This document shows, one piece after another, positions 1 to 9,175 of a DNA stretch of 64,000 bases. Under the pieces are notes generated by a model that was not told the origin of the DNA, searched no databases, and saw nothing but the letters and a program-made list of their open reading frames with translations. The position numbers and the translations under genes are program-made. Positions within the stretch are counted from its first letter, which is position 1, and every line of letters begins with the position of its first letter. The stretch is from an uncultured Bacteroidota bacterium (lineage in GTDB: Bacteria > Bacteroidota > Bacteroidia > Chitinophagales > Chitinophagaceae): contig CAIVEH010000121.1 of NCBI GenBank assembly GCA_903904855.1, positions 1 through 64,000 on the forward strand. The letters run 5' to 3'.

Positions 1-1
1 T

Positions 2-106
2 AAAGAATACAACACGGGAATCAAAATAAATAAATTAGATGTGGACCCCAAACGGATATCTTACCTTAGCAAATTACCAGAACTCAACTACAGAATTTAT
101 CCTTAA
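2..106 (+). CDS. C-terminal fragment of an unidentified protein, cut by the window edge
   Basis: An open frame enters from the left edge and stops with TAA at 104-106, giving 34 residues that end in LNYRIYP. The stretch is lysine- and tyrosine-rich and uses codons plausible for a Bacteroidota gene. Nothing in these residues identifies a family. It points towards the convergent gene ending at 175. It could also be a chance open frame. Confidence 0.3.
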   Translation, partial: KEYNTGIKINKLDVDPKRISYLSKLPELNYRIYP

Positions 107-174
107 TGGTGTACTTTATTTAATCAACATCACTAAGGCAAGTTCTTTACTAGAAAAATTTATTTTTTGCAAAG

Positions 175-864
175 CTATGTCCAAAGATCGTTTGTAGGTT
201 TGTTTTCCAAAAGTTTATATTGATCTTTATACAAACATGAATGGTTTTCAACCTCATATATTTTCAAATCGCTAAACTCTTTTGGAAGTTGCTCTCGTGT
301 AAGATATTTTTTTTGAGAATTACCCTCGCTGATATAGCCTTTTTGCTCTAAAATCTCGAATCCCTTCCTCGCTCCAGCATGTAAATAAACTTTATCTGGT
401 TCCAAGTTTTTGAAACGAGCAATCCTAATTGTGGTATCATATATTGAGAGTTCACCAAACCCTTTTACCTTTGATTCTGTGACTATCTGCATTAGTTCAT
501 CAAACGATCTGGCTGCATTTATTTCATTAAGACGCTTAAATAAATTATTGCGAACAAGTTTAGTTATTTCCAATGAAACACCTCTAACATTTTTATCTAG
601 ATCCACGAAGACTTCTTGATGATTGTGCCGGATGAAATATTCTATTCCGTCCTTTGTCAATTTAAATTCACCATCGCAAGAAAAAACAATAACTTCTGTT
701 AAATTAGGAAGCTGCTTGTAAAACTTCAGATACGTATCTAAGTAGTCTTTATGTGACTCAAAAATAAATAGCATATCAATCGAATCTCCAACGCTATTTC
801 TATATTTGAAATATTCGCAAGGTTCATCAATATACTTTTGTACTAAGGATTCTAGTGTCATCAA
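175..864 (-). CDS. Hypothetical protein, partner of the upstream Mrr-like nuclease
   Basis: A 229-residue soluble protein with no signal peptide or membrane segment. I do not recognise the full-length family. The centre (about residues 130-175) contains VKGFGELSIYDTTIRIARF followed by a K-V-Y-L-H segment, which reads like a helix-hairpin-helix type DNA-contact region. That is an inference from pattern only. Two start codons lie in tandem (864 and 861). The gene begins 6 bp after the stop of the Mrr-like gene on the same strand, so the two are almost certainly one operon and probably one functional unit. AT-rich codon use suggests an accessory origin. Confidence 0.6.
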   Translation of the reverse strand: MMTLESLVQKYIDEPCEYFKYRNSVGDSIDMLFIFESHKDYLDTYLKFYKQLPNLTEVIVFSCDGEFKLTKDGIEYFIRHNHQEVFVDLDKNVRGVSLEITKLVRNNLFKRLNEINAARSFDELMQIVTESKVKGFGELSIYDTTIRIARFKNLEPDKVYLHAGARKGFEILEQKGYISEGNSQKKYLTREQLPKEFSDLKIYEVENHSCLYKDQYKLLENKPTNDLWT

Positions 865-870
865 ATTGAT

Positions 871-1785
871 TTATTGTACTTTATAATAAATTTCCCCTGT
901 ATCTGATGCATGCCTTCTTTTTATTAAAATCATATCATTTAACCCAATCCTACCGTCTAATACCAACATCAAATCTGCTCCATCCATTAAAATCATCGAC
1001 TTTACAACGCTACTTCCTGTTTTGGTAGATTCTTTTGAGAAACCATCCAACGAAATAAAAAGGCCTACAGTTGATTTAAATTTACCCTCTATCTTTCCAC
1101 CAAAGGCATATAAGTCGGCGGCATTGATTGGTGTTTTTTGCCATTTTGCTTCTAATAAATAATCTTGACTATCAAATGTAAATGAACCATCTATTTGCTC
1201 TCCAACAATTTTAAATGAACCCTTGGCTTCAAGATCAAATAAGTGAAAAAGTTCGGCAAGCAATTTTTCAAATTTAAATCCTCTTTGTTGTAAATTGCTA
1301 TGAAGTGCTATTTCCAAAAATAAATTCTTGAGATTTAATAATTTGTCCGAAAAGGATATGGAAGTTTTGATTTTCTCTTCATTAATTTTACGGATTGATT
1401 CCGATTTCGATTTTTCTTCTAGAATTTCGAAATACCCTTTTGTTTGAACACGCAATTTTTGGACTGCATCTTTTGCTCTTTTGGTTAACTGTCCTCCTTT
1501 GTCTTTATCCCAATAGGCCAAATGACTAAAGTCTTCGAAATTGCCGACCTCATAAAACAACTTTAGTAAATCATCTTGAAAAATTTCTTGTCTAGTTGCC
1601 ATACGATCGATTAAGAGAGAAACACTTTCATATTTTTGTAGTGTCCAATCAATCGTTGCCACAATTGTAGAATTTTCAATAGTTAGTTCAACAAATTTGC
1701 GCAAGTCTTCTTTTTTCCAATAAAGATTAGCTAATGCCTCCTTTAACGCTAAAATCGACTGTGTGGAAATTCGTTTTGTTTTCAT
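871..1785 (-). CDS. Mrr-like PD-(D/E)XK restriction endonuclease
   Basis: A 304-residue protein whose second half carries the Mrr/type IV restriction nuclease signature: a G-x-x-F-E motif near E173, an aspartate in GEQIDG (D199) and the catalytic E-A-K triad end (E212, K214), followed by an AADL-x-x-F segment typical of the fold. The family cuts DNA, often modified DNA, in the cytoplasm. Residues 10-85 form a helical domain (ALANLYWKKEDLRKFVEL...) that resembles small death-like adaptor domains fused to bacterial conflict effectors. That resemblance is inference. The gene is first in a two-gene operon with the ORF ending at 175. Confident for nuclease fold, not for specificity. Confidence 0.75.
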   Translation of the reverse strand: MKTKRISTQSILALKEALANLYWKKEDLRKFVELTIENSTIVATIDWTLQKYESVSLLIDRMATRQEIFQDDLLKLFYEVGNFEDFSHLAYWDKDKGGQLTKRAKDAVQKLRVQTKGYFEILEEKSKSESIRKINEEKIKTSISFSDKLLNLKNLFLEIALHSNLQQRGFKFEKLLAELFHLFDLEAKGSFKIVGEQIDGSFTFDSQDYLLEAKWQKTPINAADLYAFGGKIEGKFKSTVGLFISLDGFSKESTKTGSSVVKSMILMDGADLMLVLDGRIGLNDMILIKRRHASDTGEIYYKVQ

Positions 1786-2189
1786 TAGTTAAAATGCAAT
1801 ACTAAGTGACAAATTTAATTAAATTATTCATATAATTTTCAAGTTTTATTATGTTAGGTGTTAAGCAGAAATTTTTTTTCGCAGGGATTACTCCGCATTA
1901 AATTAAAAATACTCATTTATTTTTTTGTGAATGAATTTATAGAAATATAATCACAACATTATAATCAGAACATCTCTTTTAAATAAAGCAGTTGCTTTTA
2001 TTATTGATCAAAATACAATAGGTAATAACAGCAAGATTTTGTCCATAATATTTTGAGTTTTTTTATTATTGTGAGTTTACAAAAAAGTGTCTGTATAAAA
2101 TAAAAACTAATATGCAATTAAGATTTAAAAAGTAGAAAAATAGGTTACTTATCAATTTACCTATTCAATATTTTCAATTCAACATTACA
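1786..2189. other. AT-rich intergenic region between two accessory modules
   Basis: About 400 bp of very AT-rich DNA between the divergent nuclease operon (minus) and the AbiE-type operon (plus). No open frame with convincing composition is present on either strand. It presumably carries the promoter of the nuclease operon near 1790-1850, but no box could be assigned with confidence. Confidence 0.5.
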
Positions 2190-2224
2190 TTTTGTCCCAA
2201 ATTTTTTATAGATTTGGGACAAAA
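2190..2224 (+). promoter_or_regulatory. Inverted-repeat operator overlapping the promoter of the AbiE-type operon
   Basis: Two perfect 13-nt arms, TTTTGTCCCAAAT at 2190-2202 and its complement at 2212-2224, are separated by 9 nt. The right arm overlaps a TAGATTTG box (2209-2216) that matches the Bacteroidota -7 element TAnnTTTG. The ATG at 2232 follows 15 nt later. AbiEi proteins are known to repress their own operon by binding inverted repeats in the promoter, so this is the likely autoregulatory site. Confidence 0.65.
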
Positions 2225-2231
2225 CAGAATT

Positions 2232-2843
2232 ATGGTAGCTGAAAAATCTATTGAAAACAATGTGTTTGAAGAGATTGAAGCACATAAAATAGGGAAAATT
2301 TATAACTCAAGAGATTTTTCTAATGTATATGCAGAAGAGTCGGTGAGGAAGGCTTTTCAGCGGCTCGAAATGCAGGGAAAATTGGTGCGGCTTGGGAGGG
2401 GGCTTTATCTGTATCCCAGGCAGGACCCACGATTGGGCATTATTTACCCTTCTATAGCAGAAATAGCAGATCAGATAGCCCGTAAAGAAAAGCTACGTAT
2501 TATACCTACCGGCCAGCAGGCGCTACTACAGCTTGGGTTATCGACCCAGGTGCCTATGAAGTCAGTTTATCTCACTGATGGCGGGCCAAGAAACATTCAG
2601 TTAGGCAACAGGGTTCTGGTATTCAAGCCTACCACTCCAAAGATGCTGGCGCTTAAGGGAAAGATAAGCGGCCCTGTGGTGCAGGCACTTAAAACACTGG
2701 GCAAAGATGGTATAGACAATGAGATTCAAAATAAGTTAGCTTCGCTACTGGATAAAGAGAATCCGATTATTGCAGAAGCAGATGCGATGCTGGCTCCTGC
2801 ATGGATACGTGAAATTATAATGAAGCTTCTTAAAACTAAATAG
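2232..2843 (+). CDS. AbiEi-type antitoxin (DUF6088-like) of a type IV toxin-antitoxin system
   Basis: A 203-residue protein with an N-terminal winged-helix region (about residues 1-75: VRKAFQRLEMQGKLVRLGRGLYLYP is the typical helix plus wing) and a C-terminal domain of the AbiEi/DUF6088 kind. Known members bind promoter DNA to repress the operon and counteract the partner nucleotidyltransferase toxin. A TTG at 2214 also opens the frame, but it lies inside the -7 box and operator, so the ATG at 2232 is the better start. The toxin gene begins 7 bp downstream. The frame is intact. Confidence 0.8.
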   Translation: MVAEKSIENNVFEEIEAHKIGKIYNSRDFSNVYAEESVRKAFQRLEMQGKLVRLGRGLYLYPRQDPRLGIIYPSIAEIADQIARKEKLRIIPTGQQALLQLGLSTQVPMKSVYLTDGGPRNIQLGNRVLVFKPTTPKMLALKGKISGPVVQALKTLGKDGIDNEIQNKLASLLDKENPIIAEADAMLAPAWIREIIMKLLKTK

Positions 2844-2850
2844 TACGGTT

Positions 2851-3861
2851 ATGGTAGCCTGGATAAAATTACCGAGGAATCAGAAACTGGCAATAATTAC
2901 CAATGTTGCCAACAGGAAGGGCTACAATGAGCAGGTAGTTGAAAAAGACATCTGGGTAACATTGGCACTTGAAGCATTATTCGGTCTGCCTGAAATAGGC
3001 AACAATCTGGTGTTTAAGGGAGGGACCTCTTTAAGTAAAGGGTATAATCTTATAGACCGGTTTTCGGAAGATATAGATTTTGCAATAGACAGGAAATTCC
3101 TCGGATTCCATCAGGAAACCCTTAGTAACACTAAAATAAAACATCTACGTAGAGCATCCTCTGACTTTGCAAGGGAAACCCTTGCACCAGGACTATTAGC
3201 AAAATTACTGGAGATGGGTGTGCCTGAAGGAGAATTTAAAGTGCTATACAATGCTGAAGTAGAACCGGATACAGACCCATTACCTATCCATATTGAGTAT
3301 AAACCTGTTGCTGGTAATTCTAATTATCTGGCAGATAAAGTAATTTTAGAAGTAGGGGCACGTTCGCTGATGGAGCCTGCGGAAAAGAGAACAATACAAT
3401 CTTTTGTAGCCGAAGTTTATGCGGGTGAGGATTTTGCAGGAATGCCTTTTGAAGTATCGACTGTTATCCCAGGGCGAACATTCCTGGAGAAAATATTTCT
3501 GATACATGAGCAGTTCCAGTTAGCTGATCAAAGCCCTCCCCGCAACCGAATGTCACGTCATCTTTATGATATTGAAAAGCTGATGGACACGACTAATGCG
3601 ACTAATGCTCTAAGAGATAAAGACCTGTATGAACACATTGTAGCACACCGTAAAGCGCTTACCCCAATTAAAGGGATAACTTATGAAAAACATATTCCAT
3701 CTGAGATAGCCATTTTGCCACCGCCGGAAATGATGGATTTGTGGGAAAAAGATTATTCGCAGTTTATTGATCAAATGGTTGTGGGTAAGAAATTGAAATT
3801 TGGTGAATTGATAACACGGCTTACCCAACTTCAAGAAAGTATAAGGGCAATAAAGTGGTAA
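2851..3861 (+). CDS. AbiEii-type nucleotidyltransferase toxin
   Basis: A 336-residue protein with the hallmark nucleotidyltransferase motifs of the AbiEii/AbiGii family: GGTSLSKG (G57-G64) followed by SEDIDFAID, giving the metal-binding D74 and D76. E31-K32-D33 upstream is also typical. Family members halt growth by transferring nucleotides to RNA targets and are counteracted by the AbiEi partner encoded just upstream. Length and motifs are complete, so the toxin is probably functional. It follows the antitoxin by 7 bp and shares its promoter. Confidence 0.85.
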   Translation: MVAWIKLPRNQKLAIITNVANRKGYNEQVVEKDIWVTLALEALFGLPEIGNNLVFKGGTSLSKGYNLIDRFSEDIDFAIDRKFLGFHQETLSNTKIKHLRRASSDFARETLAPGLLAKLLEMGVPEGEFKVLYNAEVEPDTDPLPIHIEYKPVAGNSNYLADKVILEVGARSLMEPAEKRTIQSFVAEVYAGEDFAGMPFEVSTVIPGRTFLEKIFLIHEQFQLADQSPPRNRMSRHLYDIEKLMDTTNATNALRDKDLYEHIVAHRKALTPIKGITYEKHIPSEIAILPPPEMMDLWEKDYSQFIDQMVVGKKLKFGELITRLTQLQESIRAIKW

Positions 3862-4039
3862 TATATTACTATTGGCTACCTCAGTATAGGCCAATAGCGA
3901 GATGTTGTTGAAGCGTGCTATGGCCACTGAAGCTGAATAGATGCAAAATGCCTGGACCCCAAAAACCTTTTTCCCCACTTCATAAAAACTGCATCAACTA
4001 TATTTATACCTGAATAATACCTGATAAAACACTTTATAG

Positions 4040-4047
4040 TAACTTTG
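4040..4047 (+). promoter_or_regulatory. Putative Bacteroidota -7 box of the persulfide dioxygenase gene
   Basis: TAACTTTG matches TAnnTTTG and lies 21 bp before the ATG at 4069. No clear TTG -33 element is placed at the usual distance; a CTG occurs near 4021. Confidence 0.4.
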
Positions 4048-4068
4048 TCGTCAATTTACTTAATAAGG

Positions 4069-5475
4069 ATGGAAATTAAACAACTATATACAGGATGCCT
4101 GAGTGAGGCGGCTTATTTTATTGCCAGTGAGGGCGAGGCGGCTGTTATTGATCCGCTGAGGGATGTGGATACTTATATACAAATGGCGGAGGAAAGAGGC
4201 GTGAAGATCAAGTATATTTTTGAAACCCATTTCCATGCCGATTTTGTGAGCGGGCACCTGGACCTTTCCAGGAAGACGGGTGCGCCTATTGTATACGGGC
4301 CCGATACCGAGGCTGGTTTTAAAGTGCATATTGCCAGCGATGGTGAGGAATTCAAGGTAGGTAAACTGAGCATCACTGCACTACATACTCCCGGCCATAC
4401 ACTGGAGAGCACTTGCTACCTGCTGAATAACGAGGCGGGTGAGCCTTATTGCATTTTCACCGGCGATACCTTGTTTGTGGGCGATGTGGGCCGCCCCGAC
4501 CTGTTCAGCGGCAACATGAGCAAGGAAGACCTGGCGGCCATGATGTATGATTCACTGAATAACAAAATAAAACCGCTCAACGATAATATTATTGTGTATC
4601 CGGCTCACGGGCCGGGCTCGAGCTGCGGCAAAAACCTTGGGCCGGAAACATCCAGTACTATAGGCGTGCAGAGGGCTACCAACTACGCCATGCAGGAAAT
4701 GACCAAGCCGGAGTTTATAAAAGCAGTAACTACAGGGCTAAATACCCCGCCTGCCTACTTCCCCATAAATGCCCGGATCAATAAAGAAGGGTATGAAAGC
4801 ATGGAGGATGTGTATGTGAAGGGAATGCATGCGCTGAGCATTGCTGAATTTAAACAAAAGGCCAAAGATGGCGCGTGGATACTGGACACCCGGCCATCAT
4901 CGGTGTTTACCAGTGGTTTTGTGCCTGAATCACTGAGCATAGGGCTTGACGGAAGGTATGCCGAGTGGGCGGGAACACTGCTGCCCAATACCCAGGACCT
5001 GATACTGGTTACGGAGCCGGGCAAGGAAAAGGAAAGCATTACCCGACTGGCCCGTGTGGGTATAGATAATGTGCATGGCTACCTGGATGGTGGCTATGAG
5101 GCATGGCGCGATGCAGGCCAGAAAACCGACATGATAATAGACATAGAACCCGATGAACTGGCGATGGACATACCCCACGACCCAAGGCTGGAGGTGATAG
5201 ATGTGCGGAAGGCCAGCGAATTTGATGCCGGCCATGTGAGGGGCGCACTCAATGCCCCGCTGGATACCCTGATGGACCCGCTGAATGTGGCTATGATAGA
5301 CGATGAGAATAACCTATACGTGCATTGCGCCGGCGGCTACCGCTCGGTGATTGCAGCATCGATACTGAAACGCCATGGCTACCATAACCTGCGGAATGTG
5401 CTGGGTGGCTACGGGAAAATGAAATTGGAGAAAGGGATACCGGTGGTAAGTAGTGATAAGGTGAAACTGAACTAA
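4069..5475 (+). CDS. Persulfide dioxygenase-rhodanese fusion (CstB/ETHE1-like)
   Basis: A 468-residue protein: an N-terminal metallo-beta-lactamase domain of the ETHE1 persulfide dioxygenase group (residues 1-190), then two rhodanese domains. The motif THFHADFVSGH supplies H54, H56 and D58; H110 (TPGH) and D133 (TGDTLFVGD) complete an ETHE1-like mononuclear iron site. The first rhodanese domain (about 255-350) lacks a catalytic cysteine; the second (about 370-460) has one, C420 in HCAGGYRS. Such fusions oxidise low-molecular-weight persulfides and move sulfur to thiosulfate, a sulfide detoxification role. An in-frame TTG at 4045 overlaps the -7 box, so the ATG at 4069, preceded by AAGG, is preferred. 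Single-gene unit. Confidence 0.85.
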   Translation: MEIKQLYTGCLSEAAYFIASEGEAAVIDPLRDVDTYIQMAEERGVKIKYIFETHFHADFVSGHLDLSRKTGAPIVYGPDTEAGFKVHIASDGEEFKVGKLSITALHTPGHTLESTCYLLNNEAGEPYCIFTGDTLFVGDVGRPDLFSGNMSKEDLAAMMYDSLNNKIKPLNDNIIVYPAHGPGSSCGKNLGPETSSTIGVQRATNYAMQEMTKPEFIKAVTTGLNTPPAYFPINARINKEGYESMEDVYVKGMHALSIAEFKQKAKDGAWILDTRPSSVFTSGFVPESLSIGLDGRYAEWAGTLLPNTQDLILVTEPGKEKESITRLARVGIDNVHGYLDGGYEAWRDAGQKTDMIIDIEPDELAMDIPHDPRLEVIDVRKASEFDAGHVRGALNAPLDTLMDPLNVAMIDDENNLYVHCAGGYRSVIAASILKRHGYHNLRNVLGGYGKMKLEKGIPVVSSDKVKLN

Positions 5476-5585
5476 GCTTTCACCCGCCGCGGCGGGCCAG
5501 GACGCAAAGTGTATTATTTAGTGTTAGCGTATTATAAAAATTAAAGGACGCAAAGCCATGCAGTAAATAAATGCAACGGGATGTT

Positions 5586-6962
5586 TTACCTGAGTTTGCT
5601 TATCCAGGCTTCCGGATTCAGGTTTGTTCTTGCTTTCTTAGAACCACTAGACTTCCAAACCTGGAAATTGATAACAGGTAAATCTTCAATGTTTTTACCC
5701 ACATGGCCTATTACCTGTTTTAAAGCAATATGATCACCAACCTTTAAAGTAGTATTAGCTAAACCATTGTAAAGTGTGAAAAAGTTACCATGCTTTATCA
5801 TAACGATCTGAGTGCTGCCATCTGCAGTAAAAACATTTGTTACCTCACCCTCAAAAACAGCACGAATAGGGGCATTTTCATCGGTCTGGATATCAATACC
5901 ATTATTGGTAATCATTACCTGCTTGTATAATGCATGTGGGTGAGAACCAAAATGATCTGTAATAATACCCTTCTCTACAGGCCATGGCAGCTTACCTTTG
6001 TTAGCTTCAAACTTGTCGGCCAGCGCCGCATCGGCTGGTGTTAACATGAGCGAAACTTCTGGTCGCGGGGCCTTTGGTTTTGGAATTACTGGAGTTGGAA
6101 CGTTCTCTCCCGGTTTAGCCGGATTGGTTTTTTCGGGCACTTTAACAGGAACAGGGTTTGTTTTGGCGATGGCAGCGGCTTTTGCAGCTTCGGCTTTCTG
6201 GGCTTCTTCTGCTTTTTTGGCTTCTTTGGCCATTTCAGCTTCAATGTAAACCTGGATAGCCTTGTTAATCCTGTTGGCAACAATCCTGTTTTTTTCAATG
6301 TTGCTCATCAGTTCCTTCTCCTTGCCTTTGAGCTGGTTGATTACATCATTGGTCTGGTTTGTTTCCTTTTGCAGCTCCTGTTTCTGCTGCACTTCCTTGC
6401 CCAGCAATTCGTCCTTCTGGGCCTTGGTTACATTCAGCTCGCCTATTTTGTGCTGGAGCTGGTTTTGGGTAGCACGTATCTGTTCTACCTGCTGCTTGCG
6501 GAAATCCCTGAATTTTTTCAGGTATTTCATTCTCCGTATGGCATCATTAAAGTCGCTGGACGAAAACAGAAATGCCAGCATACCAAATGAGCTGCGGGTT
6601 TCGTAGGCATACCTGATAGATTGTGCATACCTGATTTTCAACTGCTCCAGTTTCAGTTTCAGGTTTACAACTTCTTTCGATGAGGTTTTAATGGTACTCT
6701 CTATATTACTGATCTCGTCATTAATATTGCCGATGAGGCTCTGGCGCTGTGCGAGTTTGGTCTGCAATGCCCGCAACTGGCCAAGGGTAGCATTTTTATC
6801 TTTCTTTATAGCACTGAGTTCCTTTTCAGTTTCATTTATTGCATCCTGGTACTCTTTTCGTTTTGCTTCAAGCTGGGCTTTGGAATATAGCTGCTGAGAC
6901 TGCGTCTGCGCAAAGGCCGAAACAGATAAAAGCAGGCAAAGTATAAACCAGGTAAAGCGCAT
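5586..6962 (-). CDS. EnvC-like periplasmic murein hydrolase activator with degenerate LytM/M23 domain
   Basis: About 458 residues: a signal peptide (FILCLLLSVSAFAQ), two long coiled coils (about residues 20-240), a K/E/A-rich then proline-rich linker, and a C-terminal M23/LytM domain. The same architecture in EnvC activates cell-wall amidases at the division site. The peptidase domain looks inactive: the first metal histidine is replaced by asparagine (ITNNGIDI) and the HxH motif reads HGNFFTLYNG without the second histidine. A longer reading from 7022 adds 20 residues before the signal peptide; the Met at 6962 fits better. Monocistronic, divergent from yicC. Confidence 0.8.
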   Translation of the reverse strand: MRFTWFILCLLLSVSAFAQTQSQQLYSKAQLEAKRKEYQDAINETEKELSAIKKDKNATLGQLRALQTKLAQRQSLIGNINDEISNIESTIKTSSKEVVNLKLKLEQLKIRYAQSIRYAYETRSSFGMLAFLFSSSDFNDAIRRMKYLKKFRDFRKQQVEQIRATQNQLQHKIGELNVTKAQKDELLGKEVQQKQELQKETNQTNDVINQLKGKEKELMSNIEKNRIVANRINKAIQVYIEAEMAKEAKKAEEAQKAEAAKAAAIAKTNPVPVKVPEKTNPAKPGENVPTPVIPKPKAPRPEVSLMLTPADAALADKFEANKGKLPWPVEKGIITDHFGSHPHALYKQVMITNNGIDIQTDENAPIRAVFEGEVTNVFTADGSTQIVMIKHGNFFTLYNGLANTTLKVGDHIALKQVIGHVGKNIEDLPVINFQVWKSSGSKKARTNLNPEAWISKLR

Positions 6963-7118
6963 GAATAAGAGAGTGTGAAACAAAAATAACCAAATATTAC
7001 AGCTAGTTGCACTCAGGACCAACTTTTAAGGGTATTTTATCAGTTTTTTACTTTAAATAATAAAATTCAGGTTCATTTATTGCTATAGTTTGTTTTCTTT
7101 TGCTGCAAAGAGAGAAAT

Positions 7119-7994
7119 ATGCTTTATTCAATGACAGGGTTCGGACGGGCTGAGGCAACAGTAAATGGCCGCCAGGTGGTAGTGGAAGTAAAAGCCCTGA
7201 ATGGCAAACAATTTGACATAAATACCAAACTGCCTCCCATACTCAGGTCTTACGAACTGGATATACGCACCATGCTGAGCACCATGCTGCTCAGGGGTAC
7301 AATAGACCTTACTGTAAATGTGAAACAGGAAGGCGCATCGAAACCCATGATAGTGAATACCGACCTGGCTTTGTTTTACTACCAGGGCATGAAACAGATT
7401 GCCGAACAAACAGGATTACCACAGGAGAACATTATATCTACCCTGATGCGGATGCCTGAGGTTGTGGCTCCTGATACCGATGTACTGCCCGAAAGTGAAT
7501 GGGAGAATGTGAAGAAGGTAATTGAATCGGCGGCTAACCAGCTGATGGAGCATCGGCTTCATGAGGGTGAGGCATTGCTGAGAGATATAAGGTTACGTAT
7601 TAATAACATTGACAAGCTGCACGAAAAGATCATTCCGCTTGAGGCTGAAAGAATGGAGCGGGTTAAGGCGCGCCTCAACCAGTGGCTGGAGGATATGACT
7701 AATAAGGAAAAGGTAGATGCCAACCGCTTTGAACAAGAGATGATCTACTACATGGAGCGTATGGATTTCTCAGAAGAAAAAATAAGGCTGAAACAGCATT
7801 GCACCTACTTCAACGATACCATAAATGAAAATGATGCATCAATAGGCCGTAAGCTCAACTTCATACTGCAGGAAATAGGCAGGGAAATAAACACGCTGGG
7901 TTCTAAAGCCAATCATGCCGAGATACAGCAGATCGTTATTAATATGAAGGATGAACTGGAGAAAGCAAAAGAGCAGATACTGAACATACTGTAA
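7119..7994 (+). CDS. yicC: YicC/YloC family endoribonuclease
   Basis: A 291-residue protein of exactly the YicC size. It begins with the family signature MTGFGRAE and ends with a long helical C-terminal half whose terminus (HAEIQQIVINMKDELEKAKEQILNIL) is the conserved YicC tail. YicC proteins are cytoplasmic endoribonucleases linked to stationary-phase mRNA turnover. The start ATG at 7119 gives the standard N-terminus. It is followed by a strong bidirectional terminator and faces the FAH-family gene. Confidence 0.92.
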   Translation: MLYSMTGFGRAEATVNGRQVVVEVKALNGKQFDINTKLPPILRSYELDIRTMLSTMLLRGTIDLTVNVKQEGASKPMIVNTDLALFYYQGMKQIAEQTGLPQENIISTLMRMPEVVAPDTDVLPESEWENVKKVIESAANQLMEHRLHEGEALLRDIRLRINNIDKLHEKIIPLEAERMERVKARLNQWLEDMTNKEKVDANRFEQEMIYYMERMDFSEEKIRLKQHCTYFNDTINENDASIGRKLNFILQEIGREINTLGSKANHAEIQQIVINMKDELEKAKEQILNIL

Positions 7995-8012
7995 ATGGGC
8001 CAATAGGTAAAT

Positions 8013-8043
8013 AAAAAAGGGAACGAACTTCGTTCCCTTTTTT
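8013..8043. terminator. Bidirectional rho-independent terminator
   Basis: A perfect 14-bp hairpin with a 3-nt loop: the GGGAACGA core is flanked by six A on the left and six T on the right, so it works in both directions. It sits between the convergent yicC (+) and FAH-family (-) genes. Confidence 0.9.
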
Positions 8044-8056
8044 ATTAATAACAACA

Positions 8057-9061
8057 CTATTTCTTTTTTAGTGCCAGTATACTCCAGTCGGTTTTCTCAG
8101 CCTTGATCCGGTTGGTCAGTACACCAAGGCCTTCAATTTCCATTTCTACCACATCGCCGTCTTCCAGCCATATATCTTCGTGGTTGGGGTCGTTTAACCG
8201 GGCAGTGCCGTTCAGCTCCAGGAAGCAACCTGTGCCTACTGTGCCGCTGCCAATCACATCGCCGGGCAGTACATCCACACCATAGGCGCAACGCTCTATT
8301 ATCTCAGCAAAAGTCCAGTCCATATCGCCCATATTGCCCTGGCTTACCTGTTCGCCATTTACAGTGCAGGTCATTTTAAGGTTGTATGCATTGCCGGTAT
8401 GGTTGGGTTTTGCTTCTATTTTGAAAGCTTCCAGTTCATCAGGGGTTACCAGCATCGGGCCGATAACGGTACTGAAATCCTTGCCTTTTGCAGGGCCCAG
8501 ATTCAGCAGCATTTCTTCCATCTGGAGGGTGCGGGCGCTCATATCATTCATGATCATGTAGCCACCTATGTATTGATCGGCATCAGCAGCTTTTATGTTC
8601 CTTCCCTTTTTGCAGATCACTATAGCGGCTTCCAGTTCAAAATCCAGTTTCCTGAAGTGGTCGGGCATGCAGTATATATTACCCGGTCCCTGTATGGCAT
8701 TGTGGTTGGTGAAATAGAAAATGGGGTATTGGTCAAATTCAGCTATCATATCCACTTTGCGGTTGCGGCGGGCTGCTGCCACATGCTGGCGGAACGCATA
8801 ACCATCCCTGCAGGAAGTGGGGTGTGGCACAGGTGCCAGAATTTCCTCAGGTGGGTATGGAATCCCTTTAACTTCGATCTTACCTCTTTTTAGCTGTGAT
8901 TCCACGCGCTCCATGATCGGGAAATCGCGCTCCCAGTGCTCCAGCAGTTCCTTCATTGTGGCTGGCAGGTGCGGTGCAGCCAGGTTGGTATCATACAACT
9001 TGTTGCTGATTAAGAAAGCCAGTTGCTCTTTTCCGCTCCGGGAATATGTAACTAATTTCAT
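8057..9061 (-). CDS. Fumarylacetoacetate hydrolase (FAH) family protein
   Basis: A 334-residue protein with the FAH fold. Recognisable elements are the acidic metal-binding motif FELEAAIVI (about 148-156), the NDMSAR segment and the C-terminal LPGDVIGSGTVGTGCFLELNG region. Family members hydrolyse C-C bonds of acylpyruvates or fumarylacetoacetate. At 334 residues and with an N-terminal extension it resembles the single-chain aromatic-degradation type, but no other tyrosine-catabolic gene is nearby, so the substrate is open. The gene is alone on its strand and shares the terminator at 8013-8043 with yicC. Confidence 0.85.
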   Translation of the reverse strand: MKLVTYSRSGKEQLAFLISNKLYDTNLAAPHLPATMKELLEHWERDFPIMERVESQLKRGKIEVKGIPYPPEEILAPVPHPTSCRDGYAFRQHVAAARRNRKVDMIAEFDQYPIFYFTNHNAIQGPGNIYCMPDHFRKLDFELEAAIVICKKGRNIKAADADQYIGGYMIMNDMSARTLQMEEMLLNLGPAKGKDFSTVIGPMLVTPDELEAFKIEAKPNHTGNAYNLKMTCTVNGEQVSQGNMGDMDWTFAEIIERCAYGVDVLPGDVIGSGTVGTGCFLELNGTARLNDPNHEDIWLEDGDVVEMEIEGLGVLTNRIKAEKTDWSILALKKK

Positions 9062-9175
9062 TGAACTATTGATTTGGGCGTAAAATTAGTTGTTATCAAC
9101 AGTTTACACAATGTTTATTTGCCGTCAGGAATATTTACCTTCTTTTGAAGTATTATTGTGTCAGAATCTGCAATT

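Noticed and set aside
7128-7409. Minus-strand open frame inside yicC
   Set aside because: It is a shadow of the well-supported yicC gene with low-quality composition; similar shadows over carB, kbl, comM and the aldehyde dehydrogenase were also discarded.
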